From: DATJGR01 sp963812255
GTDB taxonomy: Bacteria > Pseudomonadota > Gammaproteobacteria > Pseudomonadales > Azotimanducaceae
NCBI GenBank assembly: GCA_963812255.1
Contig: CAWEUM010000003.1
Span: forward strand, 806,001 to 870,000
Length of the DNA: 64,000 nt
Direction: 5' to 3'
Part shown: positions 63,247 to 64,000 of the stretch, piece by piece
Layout of the letters: every line of letters starts with the position of its first letter
How positions within the stretch are numbered: the stretch's first letter is position 1
Notes under the pieces: model-generated
Seen by the model: the letters and a program-made list of their open reading frames with translations, nothing else
Database searches by the model: none
Told to the model about the DNA's origin: nothing
Made by a program: the position numbers and the translations under genes

Positions 63247-64000
63247 ATGCGCACCTCACTGGAAATCGTTCCGCGATCGGCTGCGGAACTGGACGGCGCG
63301 ATCGCGTTGATCACGACGCGCTATCCGCGCATCGACACCGTCAATGTGCCGGACGTGACGAACTGCCAATTGCACTGCCTCGACGCAGCCGATCACATCC
63401 GGCATCGGATCGCACATCGCATTCCGCATTTGCGAGCTTGCGATTTCGACGACTCTGCGGCGTTTGAACTGATCGGCAGGCTCGCCGCGAGCGGCATCGA
63501 CGAGGTGATTGTGGTCGCGGGCGACCGGCGCAGCGCGGCGTCGCCGCACGACGGCATGGAGCCGAACGCACTGATTCGTTTTCTCGCTACGCATGCACCA
63601 CGCTTGGTGGTCTATGCCGCGCTGGATCCACACCGCTACCGGCACGACGCGGAGCTCGAGGACAACATCGAAGGAAAGCGTGCCGCAGGCGCCAGTGGAT
63701 TTTTCACGCAACCGTTGTTCGATCTGCGCGATCTCGATCGATGCGCATCGATGCTCGGCGACGCGCCGACATTCTGGGGCGTCAGTCCGGTGGTGTCGGA
63801 TCGCAGCCAGCGCTACTGGCAGCGGATCAACCAGGTTCGGTTTCCACCGGAATTCGTGCCGAGCCTGAGTTGGAACCAGGCGTTTGCGTTGCGTTTTCTT
63901 TCAGAAGTCGCAGAGCGCGGCGGCAACGCCTATCTGATGCCGATCAAGGTCGACATCGAGCGTTATCTGGAACCATTCGAAGCACGCTTTGCATTTGACG
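63247..64000 (+). CDS. Methylenetetrahydrofolate reductase-like protein (partial, 3' end outside window)
   Basis: The frame opens at ATG 63247 and runs without a stop off the right edge, giving at least 251 residues. It has the MTHFR TIM-barrel pattern: SLEIVPR with the N-terminal Glu, VNVPDV, the IDEVIVVAGD strand, the VYAALDPHRY strand, and ELEDNIEGKRAAGASGFFTQPLFD, which matches the flavin/folate-site region. It is shorter and more diverged than MetF between these motifs, so it may be a paralogue used in C1 transfer or demethylation rather than methionine synthesis. The ribosome site is weak. It lies after the repeat-rich gap with no gene partner in view. Confidence 0.7.
   Translation, partial: MRTSLEIVPRSAAELDGAIALITTRYPRIDTVNVPDVTNCQLHCLDAADHIRHRIAHRIPHLRACDFDDSAAFELIGRLAASGIDEVIVVAGDRRSAASPHDGMEPNALIRFLATHAPRLVVYAALDPHRYRHDAELEDNIEGKRAAGASGFFTQPLFDLRDLDRCASMLGDAPTFWGVSPVVSDRSQRYWQRINQVRFPPEFVPSLSWNQAFALRFLSEVAERGGNAYLMPIKVDIERYLEPFEARFAFD

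Noticed and set aside
1..64000. CRISPR array, tRNA, rRNA, transposase or prophage genes
   Set aside because: No regularly spaced repeats, no tRNA or rRNA-like stretches and no mobile-element proteins were recognised on reading both strands.

Overview
The window is GC-rich DNA from a Gram-negative proteobacterium. The support is LptF/LptG, a penicillin-binding protein 1C paired with alpha-2-macroglobulin, four TonB-dependent receptor loci, a CobS/CobT pair, and short or overlapping intergenic gaps. A gammaproteobacterium of the Nevskia/Steroidobacter kind fits best, but that is a low-confidence guess. No rRNA, tRNA, CRISPR array, transposase or phage gene was seen.

Left part (1-18.6 kb): a cell-envelope lipid/glycan locus. 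After a partial SGNH-type acyltransferase and convergent amidase and amidohydrolase genes come two sulfotransferases, a Gfo/Idh oxidoreductase fused to a phytanoyl-CoA dioxygenase-like domain, a TylF-like methyltransferase, a 2OG-Fe(II) oxygenase and a GT8-like glycosyltransferase. Three ELM1-family (GT-B-like) proteins are also present, together with LptF and LptG, an MsbA-like ABC transporter, an acyl carrier protein and a serine-palmitoyltransferase-like enzyme. Together they look like a pathway that makes, glycosylates, sulfates and exports a long-chain-base (sphingolipid-like) envelope lipid. This is the most promising candidate for an undescribed system here. No ceramide synthase was seen inside the window.

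Middle (18.7-39.4 kb): a minus-strand set (alpha/beta hydrolase, PPOX-fold oxidase, methyltransferase), then alpha-2-macroglobulin/pbpC, tesB, a MoxR ATPase with a CoxE-like VWA partner, and a complete oligopeptide ABC transporter. Its OppC carries a large fibronectin-III-like insertion and its OppA has an uncleaved-looking membrane anchor. An InaA/WaaP-like kinase follows on the other strand.

Right part (39.7-64 kb): one stand-alone TonB-dependent receptor, then methyltransferase, NUDIX and monooxygenase genes. A minus-strand tandem array of three related TonB-dependent receptors follows; copy A is frameshifted, copies B and C are intact. Next come cobT and cobS, a histidine phosphatase, an RND pump with its adaptor, a repeat-rich non-coding stretch with nested inverted repeats, and a partial methylenetetrahydrofolate-reductase-like gene. 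The receptor array preserves its history: scraps of the flanking cobT and monooxygenase genes lie at the A/B junction, an ~805-bp near-identical tract shows recent exchange between A and B, and all three copies share a sigma70-like promoter followed by a hairpin at the predicted mRNA 5' end.

An inverted repeat built on CAGAGT/ACTCTG recurs in at least six intergenic positions across the window and probably acts as a terminator or as a dispersed repeat family.
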